A stretch of 37,430 bases of DNA from Alphaproteobacteria bacterium (GCA_026400815.1 JAPLOI010000050.1:1-37430), one strand, 5' to 3'. Counted from the first letter of the stretch, positions 26,890-36,389 are shown. Numbers and translations: made by a program. Notes: generated by a model not told the origin, from the letters alone.

Positions 26890-27714
26890 CTAAAGCGCCA
26901 GCTCCACGCACACCGGCACGTGGTCGCTGGCCTGCGTCCAGTCGCGCGCGTCCTTGAGGATGGTCTGCCGCGCGAGGCTGCCGCCCAGATCGTCCGTCAC
27001 CCACACATGGTCCAGCCGCCGGCCGCGGTTGGAGGCTCGCCAGTCCCGGTTGCGATACGACCACCAGGAGTAGAGCTTTTCGTCCTCGGGCACGAAGCGG
27101 CGCACCCCATCCACCCAGCCGGCGCTCTGCCAGGCCAGCAGCCCCTGGGTTTCGATGGGCGTATGGCTCACCACGTCCAGCAGCTGCTTGTGGCTCCACA
27201 CGTCGTGTTCCAGCGGCGCGATGTTGAGGTCGCCCACCAGCACGGCGCGGGAGAGCTTGGTGCGCGCGGCGAACCACTGGGTGGCTTCGGCCATGAAGTC
27301 CAGCTTGTGGCCGAACTTCTCGTTCACCGCCCGGTCCGGCACGTCGCCTCCGGCCGGGATGTAGAAATTGTGCAGCTCGATCGGCCCGCCGGGGGCGTCC
27401 AGCTCCACGGCAACATGCCGGCAATCGCCGCGGCCGCACCAGTCCGGCGCCAGGTCATGCGGGGCGAACGGAATGCGCGACAGGATCGCCACCCCGTTAT
27501 AGCCCTTCATCCCGCGGAAGCGGACGTGCTCGAACCCCAGCGCCTTCACGCCTTCCAGCGGGAACAGCTCGTCCGGCACCTTGGTTTCCTGCAGGCACAG
27601 CACGTCCGGCTCCAGCGCCTCGATCAGGCGCGGGAGCAGGGGCAGGCGCAGGCGCAGCGAGTTGATGTTCCAGGTGGCGATCCGCAGCGGCCGCCGCCGG
27701 GGGGCGGTTGCCAT
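26890..27714 (-). CDS. xth: Exodeoxyribonuclease III
   Basis: This is an AP endonuclease / 3'-5' exonuclease of the ExoIII (EEP) family for base excision repair. The 274-residue product contains the metal and active-site motifs: IATWNINSLRLR (Asn), CLQETKVPDE (Glu), GYNGVAILSR, NFYIPAGGD (Tyr), LVGDLNIAP (Asp and Asn), the DNA-binding SWWSYRNRDWRASNRGRRLDH-type loop, and the final catalytic SDHVPV. All catalytic residues are present. The ATG overlaps the stop of the upstream FAH-family gene by one base, so the two are coupled. Confidence 0.93.
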   Translation of the reverse strand: MATAPRRRPLRIATWNINSLRLRLPLLPRLIEALEPDVLCLQETKVPDELFPLEGVKALGFEHVRFRGMKGYNGVAILSRIPFAPHDLAPDWCGRGDCRHVAVELDAPGGPIELHNFYIPAGGDVPDRAVNEKFGHKLDFMAEATQWFAARTKLSRAVLVGDLNIAPLEHDVWSHKQLLDVVSHTPIETQGLLAWQSAGWVDGVRRFVPEDEKLYSWWSYRNRDWRASNRGRRLDHVWVTDDLGGSLARQTILKDARDWTQASDHVPVCVELAL

Positions 27715-28418
27715 CAGACGATCTTGGTGCGGACAGTGCCCACGCCTTCCACCACGCCCTCCAGCACGTCCCCGCGCTGCACGGCGGCCACGCCTTCGGG
27801 CGTGCCGGTGTAGATCAGGTCGCCGGGCGCGAGCGTGACCAGCTTCGACAGGTAGGAGATCGTCTCCGCCACGCTCCAGATCAGCAGGCTGAGGTCCGAC
27901 ACCTGGCGCACCTGGCCGTTCACCTTCAGCTCGATCTTGCCCTTGGTCGGGTCAGCGAGGGTGGAAGCGGGCACCAGCGTGCCGATCGGGGCAGAGTGGT
28001 CGAAGCCCTTGCCCATGTCCCAGGGCTTGCCTTCCTTCTTGGCCGCGTTCTGCAGGTCGCGCCGGGTCATGTCGAGCCCGGCGGCGTAGCCCCACACATG
28101 CTTCAGCGCATCGGCCTCGGCGATGTTGGCGCCGCCGGTGCCGATCGCCACCACCAGCTCCATCTCGTGGTGCAAATCCTTGCTCATCGGCGGGTAGGGC
28201 ATGTCGGCGTCGTTCATCAGCAGCGCATCGGCCGGCTTGCAGAAGAAGAACGGCAGCTCACGGTCGGGGTCGCTGCCCATCTCGCGCGCATGGGCGGCAT
28301 AGTTGCGGCCGACGCAGAAGATCCGGCGCACCGGAAACGCCCCGCCACCGGCCACCGGCACGGCGGTCACGGCGGGCGGTGCAATCACATAAGCAGAGGT
28401 CGCGGCATCCTGGGGCAT
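27714..28418 (-). CDS. Fumarylacetoacetate hydrolase (FAH) family protein
   Basis: The 234-residue single-domain FAH-family protein probably hydrolyses a C-C bond or acts on a beta-keto acid such as fumarylpyruvate or acylpyruvate. Motifs are [29 protein letters not shown], the metal-binding [11 protein letters not shown] (acidic residues after His-His), [21 protein letters not shown], and the terminal [22 protein letters not shown]. These fit the short bacterial hydrolases rather than the two-domain tyrosine-pathway FAH. The ATG at 28418 is taken from similarity; a much longer open frame upstream is antisense to the transglutaminase-like gene. It is coupled to the exonuclease III gene by a one-base overlap. 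Confidence 0.9.
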   Translation of the reverse strand: MPQDAATSAYVIAPPAVTAVPVAGGGAFPVRRIFCVGRNYAAHAREMGSDPDRELPFFFCKPADALLMNDADMPYPPMSKDLHHEMELVVAIGTGGANIAEADALKHVWGYAAGLDMTRRDLQNAAKKEGKPWDMGKGFDHSAPIGTLVPASTLADPTKGKIELKVNGQVRQVSDLSLLIWSVAETISYLSKLVTLAPGDLIYTGTPEGVAAVQRGDVLEGVVEGVGTVRTKIV

Positions 28419-28538
28419 GGCTGGGGTCCCGACTGGCGAAAAAGGTCCGCTCCTATACCGAATACGAGGCATACCGCCTATCCCCGCACTGCCTCCGCTT
28501 TCGCTACACTGCACCCAACCAAGGATGGGGGCCCCCCG

Positions 28539-30416
28539 ATGATCGCCGTACCGATCCGCTTCGCCTTGCCCGTGCTGTTCCTGCTGCTCGCCCACGTGGC
28601 CGCATTCGCCCAGCCCACCACCCACGCCCGGCTGGACCGCTCGGTGGACCGCTACGTGGTGGCGCGCGACCTCACCTACGTGGAGACCACCACGCAAACC
28701 AGCACGCTGCTCACCCAGCGCGGCCTGCGCGCCGGCGAACGCGCCGCCCGCAGCTTCTACCCCGACAAGCAAACGCTGGAGGTGGTGGAAGCCTGGGTGG
28801 ACCAGCCCGACGGCACCCGCCTGCCGGTGCCCGCCTCCTCCATCTTCACCCGCCCCTCCGCCGCCAGCCAGGGCGCGCCCGGCTTTACCGGCAGCCTCAC
28901 CACCACCGTGCTGTTCCCGCAGCTGCGCGAGGGCAGCCGCACCCACATCACCTGGCGCCGCACCCAGAAGGTGCCGCCACTGATGGGCTTCAGCGTCTCC
29001 AACCAGGCCCTCATCGAATGGGCCACCACCGAAGACACCACGGAGATCGAACTCCCCGCCGACCTCCCCTTCGCCTGGCGCACCAAGGAAGGCCTTCTGG
29101 GCGGCCGCTTCCAGGTGGCAGACACCACCGAAGCCGGCACCCGCCGCATCCGCGCCACCATCCGCGACATCCCGGCGCGCGAAGCCGAACGCAACAGCGT
29201 CTCCAGCAGCGACTTCCAGCCCCTCTTCGTCGCGACCACCCAGCCGAACCTCGAAGCCCTCGGCGCCCTCTACCACCGCCAATCCGCCGACCGCATCGCC
29301 CCCACGCCAGAGATCCAGGCGCTGGCCGCGCGCATCGTCGGCGACAAAACCGGCCGCGACGCCGCCCGCGCCATCTACGAATGGATCACCGGCAACATCC
29401 GCTACGTCGCCGTCTATCTCGACCCCGATGACGGCTGGGTGCCCCACGCCGCCGCCGACATCCTCAAGAACGGCTACGGCGACTGCAAGGACCACGTCGC
29501 CCTGATGCAGGCCCTGCTCGCCGCCCGCGACATCCGCAGCTACGCCGCCATCATCGACTGGGGCAGCCGCACCACCGACCTGCCGCTCCCCATGCCCGGC
29601 CAGTTCAACCACGCCATCATCTACCTGCCGGACTGGGACCACTACGCCAACCCCACCGACCACTACGCCGGGTTCGACGCGCTGGACCGCCGCCTCTCCG
29701 GCAAAACCGTCGTCCTCGCCACGCCGGAAGGCCAGGTCGCCCGCACGCCCCCCTCCCGCCCCGAGCAAAACCGCTACCACCTCGCCACCACGCTCACGAT
29801 CGACGCCCATGGCACCATGAACGCCACCGCCCGCATCACCCTCTCCCCCAATACCGAAATCGGCCTGCGCAGCGCCATCGCCAGCGCCTCCTCCCTGCGC
29901 GACCTCGCCGAACGCATCCTCTCCGGCACCGCCGAAGGCGGCGTCGGCACGCTCAATGCCAGCAACCCCCGCGACCTCTCCCGCCCGCTCGATCTCTCCG
30001 CCACCTGGCAGGCCCGCAACGCCGTCACCTTCCAGAAGGACACCGCCTACCTGCGCATCCCCTCGGGCATCGACATCACCCCGCCCACCCGCCTGCGCAG
30101 CAAACTCGCCCCCGCCGGCACGCGCGAGACCCCCATGCTCGCCGATGTCGGCGAACACATCTGGGACACCACCATCACCCTCGCCCCCACCCTCACCGCC
30201 ACCCGCCTGCCCGACGATATCACCGTGGCCACCACCGCCGGCACCTACACCGCCACCTACCGCCGCACCGGCAACACCCTCACCATCCGCCGCCACCTCG
30301 TCGTGGCCCAGGACGTGATCCAACCGCAGAACTACCCCGCCCTCGAAACCCTCCTCGCCGCCCCGCTGGCGGACGCCCGCGTGGCACTGGTCCTGAAGCG
30401 GGGGGATGGCGAGTAA
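28539..30416 (+). CDS. DUF3857 and transglutaminase-like domain protein, exported
   Basis: The 625-residue periplasmic protein has a signal peptide at about 1-25 ([16 protein letters not shown]). A DUF3857 domain (about 50-210; [28 protein letters not shown]-like strand) is followed by a transglutaminase-like core at about 265-365. The likely catalytic triad is the Cys of [15 protein letters not shown], the His of [10 protein letters not shown] and the Asp of [11 protein letters not shown]. The remainder is a C-terminal beta-rich region without a name. Such proteins may be peptidases or cross-linking enzymes of the envelope; the substrate is unknown. The ATG at 28539 follows AAGGATGGGGG. The G run and the adjacent C run make a tight palindrome over the ribosome binding site. 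It is divergent from the FAH-family gene. Confidence 0.87.
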   Translation: MIAVPIRFALPVLFLLLAHVAAFAQPTTHARLDRSVDRYVVARDLTYVETTTQTSTLLTQRGLRAGERAARSFYPDKQTLEVVEAWVDQPDGTRLPVPASSIFTRPSAASQGAPGFTGSLTTTVLFPQLREGSRTHITWRRTQKVPPLMGFSVSNQALIEWATTEDTTEIELPADLPFAWRTKEGLLGGRFQVADTTEAGTRRIRATIRDIPAREAERNSVSSSDFQPLFVATTQPNLEALGALYHRQSADRIAPTPEIQALAARIVGDKTGRDAARAIYEWITGNIRYVAVYLDPDDGWVPHAAADILKNGYGDCKDHVALMQALLAARDIRSYAAIIDWGSRTTDLPLPMPGQFNHAIIYLPDWDHYANPTDHYAGFDALDRRLSGKTVVLATPEGQVARTPPSRPEQNRYHLATTLTIDAHGTMNATARITLSPNTEIGLRSAIASASSLRDLAERILSGTAEGGVGTLNASNPRDLSRPLDLSATWQARNAVTFQKDTAYLRIPSGIDITPPTRLRSKLAPAGTRETPMLADVGEHIWDTTITLAPTLTATRLPDDITVATTAGTYTATYRRTGNTLTIRRHLVVAQDVIQPQNYPALETLLAAPLADARVALVLKRGDGE

Positions 30417-30427
30417 CGCTCGGCGGT

Positions 30428-30635
30428 CCGGAAGGAAGGCCAGGGCTCTGCCCTGGACCCGCCAGGGACCTGAGGTCCCTGGACCCACATCAGCTTCCGC
30501 CTTCGGCGGGGAGGGGCCGTCGAGGCGGTGGAGCAACCCGGGCGGCCCCTCCCCGCCGAAGGCGGAAAAAGGTCGAGGGGTCTGGGGCCTAAGGCCCCAG
30601 CGGGGTCGAGGGGCAGAGCCCCTCGCCTTCCCTTC
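30428..30635. repeat. GC-rich composite palindromic element
   Basis: Between two convergent genes lies a nest of hairpins. CCAGGGC-TCT-GCCCTGG is at 30440-30456, CCAGGGACC-TGA-GGTCCCTGG at 30462-30482, CTGGGGCCT/AGGCCCCAG at 30582-30600 and CGAGGGGC-AGA-GCCCCTCG at 30607-30625. A long-range pair of perfect 25-bp arms (30495-30519 and 30543-30567) occupies the centre. The outer hairpins have complementary loops (TCT and AGA), so the whole is roughly symmetrical. GGAAGGAAGG precedes it and CCTTCCCTTCC follows, as at several A/T-rich elements. A role as strong two-way terminator is likely. Confidence 0.85.
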
Positions 30636-30657
30636 CAGCCACCCAGCGCCTCTCGCC

Positions 30658-32223
30658 CTACCCTTTCTTCAGGTTCCAGTGCAGCGCGAACGGGCCGCGG
30701 ACGATGTCGGTGAGGTTGGTTCGGGCCGCCATCGGGTAGAACCATTGCCCGGTGGGGATCACCGGCACTTGCTGGAAGGCGTAGGCCTGGAGTTCTTCGC
30801 AGACCTTTTTCTGCGCGGCGCGATCCGGCGAATCCAGCCAGGCGTTGCGCAGCTCTTCCATTTTCGGGTCATCCGGCCAGCCGAACCAGGCGCCGTTGCC
30901 GTTGCCGCGGATCGGGAAGTGCCCGCCCGGGTCGATCACGGACATGCCGCCCCAGGAGGTGCAGAAGGCATTCCAGCCGCCCTTGTCCGGCGGCTCCCGG
31001 CTGGCGCGGCGGGCCACCAGGGTGGACCAGTCCATGGAGATGAACTCCACGTTCAGCCCCACCTTCACGAACACGTCGCGCACCACCTGCGTCATCTGCG
31101 CCAGGGCCGGCTGGTCGCTGGGCGACATCAGCACGATCTTCTCGCCTTTGTAGCCGCTCTCCTGCACCAGGCGGCGCGCCAGGGCGAGGTCGCGCTTGCC
31201 GGTGAGCACATCGAGCCCGGCCTTGTTGGCCATCGGCCCGCCTTCGGTGAAGAAGCCCACGGGCACGCGGCCCAGCTCCTTCTGGTCGCCAATCACCGCA
31301 TCCAGGAATTCCTGCTGGTCGATCGCCGGCAGGATGGCGCGCAGCAGGGCGCGGTTGTTGAACGGCGCGTGCAGGAAGTTCGGGCGGATCACGCCGATCC
31401 AGCCGAACGGGTCGTTCACGAAGGTCCGCACGCCGGGGAGCTTGCCCAGCATCGGCACCAGGTCGATCGTGGGCACGTGCACCCAATCGATCTCGCCGGC
31501 CCGCAGCGCCGCGGCTGCCGTGGCGCCATCGGGCATCACGATTTGCTCCACGCGATCCACGAACACCCGCTTGCCGCCGGCGAACATGTTCGGCGCTTCG
31601 TTGCGCGGGATGTATTTCTCGTTCTTCACCCACACCGCCTTGGCGCCGGAGATCCATTCATCGCGCTTGAAGATGAACGGCCCGCTGCCGGTGGTTTCGG
31701 TGATCTGGCGGAACGGGTCGGTCTGCGCCACGCGCTCCGGCATGATGAAGCAGTAGCCGTGCCCGAGGGCGGAGAGCGTGTGCGCGAACGGCTTCTTCAG
31801 GTGCATCGTGAAGGTGCGGTCGTCCACCACCTTCATCTCGTCCATCACCGCGCCCAGCGCCTGGCCCCAGGCCGCGCGCTTGGACCAGCGGCTGATGGAG
31901 GCGATGCAATCCTGCGAGCGAACCTTCTCCCCGTCATGGAAGGCCAGCCCGTCGCGCAGCTTGATCGTGTAGGTGCGCTTGTCGTCCGACAGCGTGTGCC
32001 CCTCGGCCATCTGCGGCTGCGGGTTCAGCCCCTCGTCGGAGCCGAACAGCGTGTCGTACACCATGTAGCCGTGCACGTTGGCGACGGTGGCCGTGGTCCA
32101 GACCGGATCGATGCTGGCCAGGTTGGCCTCGGGCGCGATCTTCAGCACCTTCGCCGGTTGCGCGATCGAGGGCATCGGCAACGCCGCCGCCGCCGTGGCC
32201 GAAAGGAATGTCCGCCGCTTCAT
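30658..32223 (-). CDS. ABC transporter substrate-binding protein, family 5
   Basis: The 521-residue periplasmic solute-binding protein belongs to the peptide/nickel (SBP_bac_5) family. The N-terminus [22 protein letters not shown] has a twin-arginine signal, with likely cleavage after SIA. Family landmarks include [51 protein letters not shown], and [20 protein letters not shown]. No permease or ATPase genes are adjacent, so it is either an orphan or served from elsewhere; the ligand is unknown. A ribosome binding site (GGAGG) precedes the ATG. A small hairpin (GCCCC / GGGGC, 32245-32260) lies in the leader. Confidence 0.9.
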   Translation of the reverse strand: MKRRTFLSATAAAALPMPSIAQPAKVLKIAPEANLASIDPVWTTATVANVHGYMVYDTLFGSDEGLNPQPQMAEGHTLSDDKRTYTIKLRDGLAFHDGEKVRSQDCIASISRWSKRAAWGQALGAVMDEMKVVDDRTFTMHLKKPFAHTLSALGHGYCFIMPERVAQTDPFRQITETTGSGPFIFKRDEWISGAKAVWVKNEKYIPRNEAPNMFAGGKRVFVDRVEQIVMPDGATAAAALRAGEIDWVHVPTIDLVPMLGKLPGVRTFVNDPFGWIGVIRPNFLHAPFNNRALLRAILPAIDQQEFLDAVIGDQKELGRVPVGFFTEGGPMANKAGLDVLTGKRDLALARRLVQESGYKGEKIVLMSPSDQPALAQMTQVVRDVFVKVGLNVEFISMDWSTLVARRASREPPDKGGWNAFCTSWGGMSVIDPGGHFPIRGNGNGAWFGWPDDPKMEELRNAWLDSPDRAAQKKVCEELQAYAFQQVPVIPTGQWFYPMAARTNLTDIVRGPFALHWNLKKG

Positions 32224-32294
32224 ACCCGCCTCCGCTGTGTTCCAGCCCCTATCCTGGGGCCGGCGCGGGGGGGCGGGTCAAGCGGCTTGCGTGG

Positions 32295-32963
32295 TCAGGC
32301 GGCGCGGGTGCTCAGCACCTGCCAGGCCTGGGCGAAGGCTTCAGCCATCTGTTCGGCCGGCAGCGCGCCGGAAAACAGCAGGTAGCCACCCATCAGGAAG
32401 CTCGGCACGCCGGAAATCCCGCCCTGCCGCGCCGCCGCATCGCCGCGCAACACCACATCGCGCCCTTCGTCGCCCTCATACATCGCCACGAGCGCATCCC
32501 GGTCCAGCCCCGCCGCCACAGCCGTCTCGGTCAGCAGCGCGACATCGCCGAGATCGCCGCCTTCCACGAAATACAGCTTGAACAGCGCCTCCAGCACTGC
32601 ATCCTGCACCCCATGCTGCCCGGCGAGCCAAATCGCGCGATGCGCGTTCACCGTGTTCGGCGTGCGCGTCAGTCGGTCCAGGTGGAACTCCAGCCCGATC
32701 CCCGCCGCCGTCTCCGTGATGCGCGCATCCATCGCCTGGGACTTCTCCCAGGAGCCGAACTTCTGGATGCGGTATTCCTTCCGGTCCCACCCCTCCGCGG
32801 GCATGTCCGGGTTCAGCTGGAACGGGTGCCAGGCCACATCGAACCGCAGCCCCTTCTCCGCCAGCAGCGCCAGCGCGCGCTCCAGCTGCCGCTTGCCGAT
32901 GTAGCACCACGGGCAGATGGCGTCGGAAATCACGTCGATCCTGGGCGCAATGCTGCTGGACAT
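32295..32963 (-). CDS. DsbA family oxidoreductase (FrnE-like)
   Basis: The 222-residue thioredoxin-fold protein has the active-site pair in AICPWCYIGKRQLE (CPWC) and the inserted helical domain of the DsbA/FrnE group. It shows the cis-Pro loop GVPSFLMGGYLLFSGA. No signal peptide is present, so it acts in the cytoplasm, as FrnE-type proteins do. The likely role is dithiol-disulfide oxidoreductase or isomerase; some relatives act in polyketide synthesis or oxidative stress. It is on the same strand as, and upstream of, the solute-binding protein gene (71-bp gap) and divergent from the next SDR gene. Confidence 0.9.
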   Translation of the reverse strand: MSSSIAPRIDVISDAICPWCYIGKRQLERALALLAEKGLRFDVAWHPFQLNPDMPAEGWDRKEYRIQKFGSWEKSQAMDARITETAAGIGLEFHLDRLTRTPNTVNAHRAIWLAGQHGVQDAVLEALFKLYFVEGGDLGDVALLTETAVAAGLDRDALVAMYEGDEGRDVVLRGDAAARQGGISGVPSFLMGGYLLFSGALPAEQMAEAFAQAWQVLSTRAA

Positions 32964-33026
32964 GGTGCTGGCCTAGCGGTTGTGGTGCCCGCACTATAGC
33001 CGCAACGGCAACGCGGGAGCCACCAG

Positions 33027-33725
33027 ATGTCGACCCAGTATCGAACCGCCCTGATCATCGGCACCGGCCCGGGCCTGTCCTCCTCCCTGGCCCGCCTCTT
33101 CACCCGCAACGGCCTGTCCGTCGCCGTCGCCGCGCGCAACGTGGATAAACTCGCCGCCCTGGCCGCCGAAACCGGCTGCTCCACCCACGCCTGCGACGCC
33201 GCCGACCCCGCCGCCATGGAACAGCTCTTCACCGAAGTCGAAGCCCGCCACGGCGCGCCCGATGTCGTGGTCTACAACGCCTCCGCCCGAGCCCGCGGCC
33301 CGATCATCGGCCTGGACCCGGAAGCCGTGCGCCGCGCGCTGGAAATCTCCGCCTTCGGTGCCTTCCTCGCCGCCCAACAGGCCGCCCGCCGCATGCTGCC
33401 CGCTGGCCACGGCGCCATCCTCCTCACCGGCGCCACCGCCGGCGTGAAGGGCTTCGCCAACTCCTCCAGCTTCGCCATGGGCAAGTTCGCCCTGCGCGGC
33501 CTCGCCCAATCCCTCGCCCGCGAACTCGCCCCGCAAGGCGTCCACGTCGCCCACTTCGTCATCGACGGCGGCATCCGCAGCACAACCCGGCCCGGCACCA
33601 ACGACGCGCCAGACGCGCTGCTGGAGCCGGATGCCATCGCCGAGACCTACTGGCACGTGATGCACCAGCACCGCTCGGCCTGGAGCTGGGAAGTGGAAGT
33701 GCGGCCATTCGTGGAGAAGTGGTAG
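33027..33725 (+). CDS. SDR family protein lacking the catalytic tyrosine
   Basis: The 232-residue protein has a Rossmann fold of the short-chain dehydrogenase type. The dinucleotide motif is IGTGPGLSSSLAR (residues 11-23), and VVVYNASARARG replaces the usual NNAG. The YxxxK catalytic motif reads FAMGK, with Phe149 in place of Tyr and Lys153 kept, and Ala136 stands where the catalytic Ser is expected. The surrounding GKFALRGLAQSLARELAPQG and HVAHFVIDGGI are well preserved, which suggests a conserved subfamily rather than decay. It may bind NAD(P) without classical SDR catalysis or use other residues. The ATG at 33027 has GGGAG upstream. Hairpin copy E follows. Confidence 0.87.
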   Translation: MSTQYRTALIIGTGPGLSSSLARLFTRNGLSVAVAARNVDKLAALAAETGCSTHACDAADPAAMEQLFTEVEARHGAPDVVVYNASARARGPIIGLDPEAVRRALEISAFGAFLAAQQAARRMLPAGHGAILLTGATAGVKGFANSSSFAMGKFALRGLAQSLARELAPQGVHVAHFVIDGGIRSTTRPGTNDAPDALLEPDAIAETYWHVMHQHRSAWSWEVEVRPFVEKW

Positions 33726-33733
33726 GAAGGAAG

Positions 33734-33849
33734 CGGTTCTTTTTGAAAAAAAGAACCAAAAAACTTTTATGAATCTGCTGCTCGCCCTAAAGCGAGCGCA
33801 AACGAATAAAGTCTTTTTTGCTTCTTTTTTCTTCAGAAAAAAGAAGATG
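33734..33849. repeat. A/T-rich composite hairpin element, copy E
   Basis: The left half is GTTCTTTTTGAAAAAAAGAAC with CAAAAAACTTTTAT. The right half is GAATAAAGTC-T6-GCTTC-T6-CTTCAG-A6-GAAG, nearly identical to copy A. Between them is a small hairpin (GCTCGC at 33780-33785, GCGAGC at 33792-33797). It is flanked by GGAAGGAAG and CTTCCTTA, the last of which holds the stop codon of the dehydratase gene. It lies between two convergent genes. Confidence 0.85.
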
Positions 33850-33854
33850 CTTCC

Positions 33855-35378
33855 TTACATCGTCGCCCCAATCACCCAAGGCGCAAACTCCGCCGCGCCG
33901 AAATCAAACAACTCGCTCTTGCTCGGCTCACCCGAAGCCGTGCGGAGAAAAAGATCGAAAATCCGCGCCCCGCATTCGGCGATCGTCTCGTCGCCATCCG
34001 TCACGGTGCCGCAGTTGATGTCCATGTCCTCTTCCATCCGCCGGAACATGGCCGAGTTCGTCGCCAGCTTCAGCGAAGGCGCCGGCTTGCACCCGAACAC
34101 GCTGCCCCGCCCGGTGGTGAACGCCACCAGGTTCGCCCCACCCGCCACCTGGCCGGTCGCGGCCACCGGGTCGTAGCCCGGCGTGTCCATGAAGATGAAG
34201 CCCTTGCGCGTCGGCCATTCGGCGTAGCCCACCACCTCCACCAGGTTGGTGCTGCCCGCCTTGGCCATCGCGCCCATGGATTTCTCCAGGATCGTCGTCA
34301 GCCCCCCGGCCTTGTTCCCGGGCGAGGGATTGGAATCCATCTCCGCCCCCTCCCGCGCCGTATAGGCCTCCCACCACCGCATCAGCCCCACCAGCTTCTC
34401 GCCGACCGCCCGGTCCGGCGCCCGGCGCGTCAGCAGATGCTCCGCCCCGTAGGTCTCCGGCGTTTCCGACAGGATCACGCTGCCGCCATGCCGCACCAGC
34501 AGGTCGCTCGCCACGCCCAGCGCCGGGTTGGCGGAAACGCCGGAATACCCGTCGCTGCCGCCGCATTGCAGCGCCACGGTCAGCTCGCTCACCGGGCACG
34601 GCACGCGCACCACGTTGTTCGCCTCCGCCAGCACCTCGCGCACGAAGGCGATCGCCGCCTCCACCGTCTTGCGGCTACCGCCCATCTCCTGGATGTCCAT
34701 CCCGCGCATGCGGCCCGCGAGCTTCTGCTCCTGGATCATCCCCGCAAGCTGGTTCACCTCGCAGCCCAGCCCCAGCATCACCACGTGCGAGAAATTCGGA
34801 TGCCGCGCATACCCGCCCAGGGTCCGCCGCAGCAGCGCCAGCGGCTCGCCCTGCGCCATGCCGCAACCGGTCTTGTGCGTCAGCGCCACCACACCATCCA
34901 CGTTCGGGAACTCCGCCAGCGGGTTCTCCCCGGTCAGCGGGTTCTTGCGGAACGCCATCGCCACCAGCTCGGCCACATGCGCCGAACAGTTCACGCTAGT
35001 CAGCAGCCCAATATAGTTCCGCGTCGCCACCCGCCCATCGGCCCGCCGAATGCCCATGAACGTCGCCGGCTCTGCCACGAACTCGGTCGGCTTCGCATCC
35101 ACCCCGAACGCATAGTCGCGCGAGAAATCCCCCATGCCGAGATTGTGCACATGCACATGCTGCCCCGGCGCCACATCGCTGGTGGCAAACCCGATGATCT
35201 GCCCATACCGCCGCACCGCCTCGCCCTTGGCGATCGGCGCCACCGCCACCTTGTGCCCTGCCGGAATCCGCTGGCTCGCCGCAACACCCGGCGCCACTTC
35301 CGTGCCCGGCAACAGCGTGGCACGCGCGATCACCACGGAGTCAGTGTCATGCAGACGAATCACAACGGGGGGGGCCAT
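33855..35378 (-). CDS. UxaA/GarD family hydrolyase (altronate/galactarate dehydratase-like)
   Basis: The 507-residue protein has an N-terminal SAF domain (about 1-95, ending GQHVHVHNLGMGDFSRDYAFG). A large dehydratase domain follows: RADGRVATRNYIGLLTSVNC, ALTHKTGCGMAQG, MLGLGCEVNQL, LQCGGSDGYSGVSANPALGV, LSETPETYGAEHLL, and the late SNPSPGNKAGGLTTILEKS. The conserved Cys and acidic residues of the family (iron-dependent sugar-acid dehydratases) are present. It probably dehydrates an aldonate or aldarate to a 2-keto-3-deoxy acid; the substrate is unclear. The ATG at 35378 is preceded by GGAGG. The neighbouring HpcH/HpaI aldolase could cleave the product. Copy F lies directly upstream and copy E directly downstream. 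Confidence 0.9.
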   Translation of the reverse strand: MAPPVVIRLHDTDSVVIARATLLPGTEVAPGVAASQRIPAGHKVAVAPIAKGEAVRRYGQIIGFATSDVAPGQHVHVHNLGMGDFSRDYAFGVDAKPTEFVAEPATFMGIRRADGRVATRNYIGLLTSVNCSAHVAELVAMAFRKNPLTGENPLAEFPNVDGVVALTHKTGCGMAQGEPLALLRRTLGGYARHPNFSHVVMLGLGCEVNQLAGMIQEQKLAGRMRGMDIQEMGGSRKTVEAAIAFVREVLAEANNVVRVPCPVSELTVALQCGGSDGYSGVSANPALGVASDLLVRHGGSVILSETPETYGAEHLLTRRAPDRAVGEKLVGLMRWWEAYTAREGAEMDSNPSPGNKAGGLTTILEKSMGAMAKAGSTNLVEVVGYAEWPTRKGFIFMDTPGYDPVAATGQVAGGANLVAFTTGRGSVFGCKPAPSLKLATNSAMFRRMEEDMDINCGTVTDGDETIAECGARIFDLFLRTASGEPSKSELFDFGAAEFAPWVIGATM

Positions 35379-35399
35379 TTGAACCTCCAAAGCAAGCAC

Positions 35400-35511
35400 G
35401 TTCTTTTTTGAAAAAAAGAACCAAAAAACTTTTGTCCGTTTGATGCGGGTCCATCCGCATCAAACGGACAAAAGTCTTTTTTGCTTCTTTTTTCTTCAGA
35501 AAAAAGAAGAC
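35400..35511. repeat. A/T-rich composite hairpin element, copy F
   Basis: The left half is GTTCTTTTTTGAAAAAAAGAAC with CAAAAAACTTTT. The right half is AAAAGTC-T6-GCTTC-T6-CTTCAG-A6-GAAG. The centre is a large palindrome with perfect 20-bp arms (35429-35448 and 35455-35474, 6-nt loop) that joins both halves. It lies between the HpcH/HpaI and UxaA-like genes, both on the minus strand, and just upstream of the UxaA ribosome binding site. Confidence 0.9.
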
Positions 35512-35517
35512 TCTTCC

Positions 35518-36294
35518 TTAAGCGATGCCCTTGGCACCCTTCCGCGTCTCCGCGATGCAGGTCTTGGCAAAGCTCGCCATCATCCCGCTATCGTTCATCA
35601 GCGTCACCAACCTAAACCCACGCGCAATGCAGCGCGCCGCATCGGCCGAACCGCCGGTGTGGATGCCGGCATAGATCCCGCGCGTCTGGCACGCCTTCAG
35701 GATCTTGTCGTACGCCTTCAGGATCTCCGGCTCATCCCGGTCCAGCTTCGCCGGCAGCCCGAAGGAAAGGCCCAGGTCGCTCGGCCCGACATAGATGCCC
35801 GCAATCCCTTCCACATCCAGGATGGCGTCGATGTTCTTCACCGCCTGCTTGGTCTCGATCATCGGAATGCACAGCGTCTCGGTGTTCGCCGAGGCCTGGT
35901 AGGCACCGCCATCGCCATACATGCCGGCGCGGAACGCACCGTTGGAACGGGTGCCGAGCGGCGGGTACTTGCAGTACTGCACCATCGCCTCGGCTTCTTT
36001 CTTGGTGTTGATCATCGGGCAGATCACACCCATCGCCCCGGCGTCCAGCACCTTGCCGATGATCCCCGGCTCGTTCCACGGCACCCGCACCAGCGGCGTC
36101 ACCGGATGCGCCTGCATCGCCTGGAAGCACGCCAGCATGGAAAGGAAATCCTGCGCGCCGTGCTGCATGTCCACAGTCACGGAATCGAACCCGCTCTGCG
36201 CCATCACCTCGGCCGAAAAGCCAGAGGGAATGGCAAGCCACCCGTTGACCACCGCCTTGCCGGAGGCCCAGAGTTTCGCAACTTTTGTCGGCAT
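35518..36294 (-). CDS. HpcH/HpaI family aldolase
   Basis: This is a class II, metal-dependent aldolase of 258 residues. Motifs are GFDSVTVDMQHGAQDF (start of the barrel), PLVRVPWNEPGIIGKVLDAG with the substrate arginine, AMGVICPMINTKKEAE, CIPMIETKQAVKNIDAI carrying the metal-binding Glu, and IYVGPSDLGLSFGLP carrying the metal-binding Asp. It cleaves 2-keto-3-deoxy acids or related 4-hydroxy-2-keto acids to pyruvate and an aldehyde. ATG at 36294 is preferred (GGGAG about 11 nt upstream) over an in-frame GTG at 36327. It precedes the UxaA-like gene on the same strand, with copy F between, and diverges from the amidohydrolase, suggesting a shared catabolic role. Confidence 0.9.
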   Translation of the reverse strand: MPTKVAKLWASGKAVVNGWLAIPSGFSAEVMAQSGFDSVTVDMQHGAQDFLSMLACFQAMQAHPVTPLVRVPWNEPGIIGKVLDAGAMGVICPMINTKKEAEAMVQYCKYPPLGTRSNGAFRAGMYGDGGAYQASANTETLCIPMIETKQAVKNIDAILDVEGIAGIYVGPSDLGLSFGLPAKLDRDEPEILKAYDKILKACQTRGIYAGIHTGGSADAARCIARGFRLVTLMNDSGMMASFAKTCIAETRKGAKGIA

Positions 36295-36389
36295 GAGGCC
36301 GTTTCTCCCGTGAATAGATAACGGCACGCTAGGCCCGCCCCCGCCCCCCGGTCAAATAATCGGCTCAATTCGATCCGCTGGAATCCGCC

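Noticed and set aside
28419-30536. N-terminal extension of the FAH-family protein to 940 residues
   Set aside because: The extension is antisense to the DUF3857/transglutaminase-like gene and Gly/Val-rich. The FAH-family similarity begins at the ATG at 28418.
30417-30657. Short open frames crossing the GC-rich palindromic element
   Set aside because: They only translate hairpin arms, have no ribosome binding site or recognisable domain, and the element is explained by its inverted repeats.
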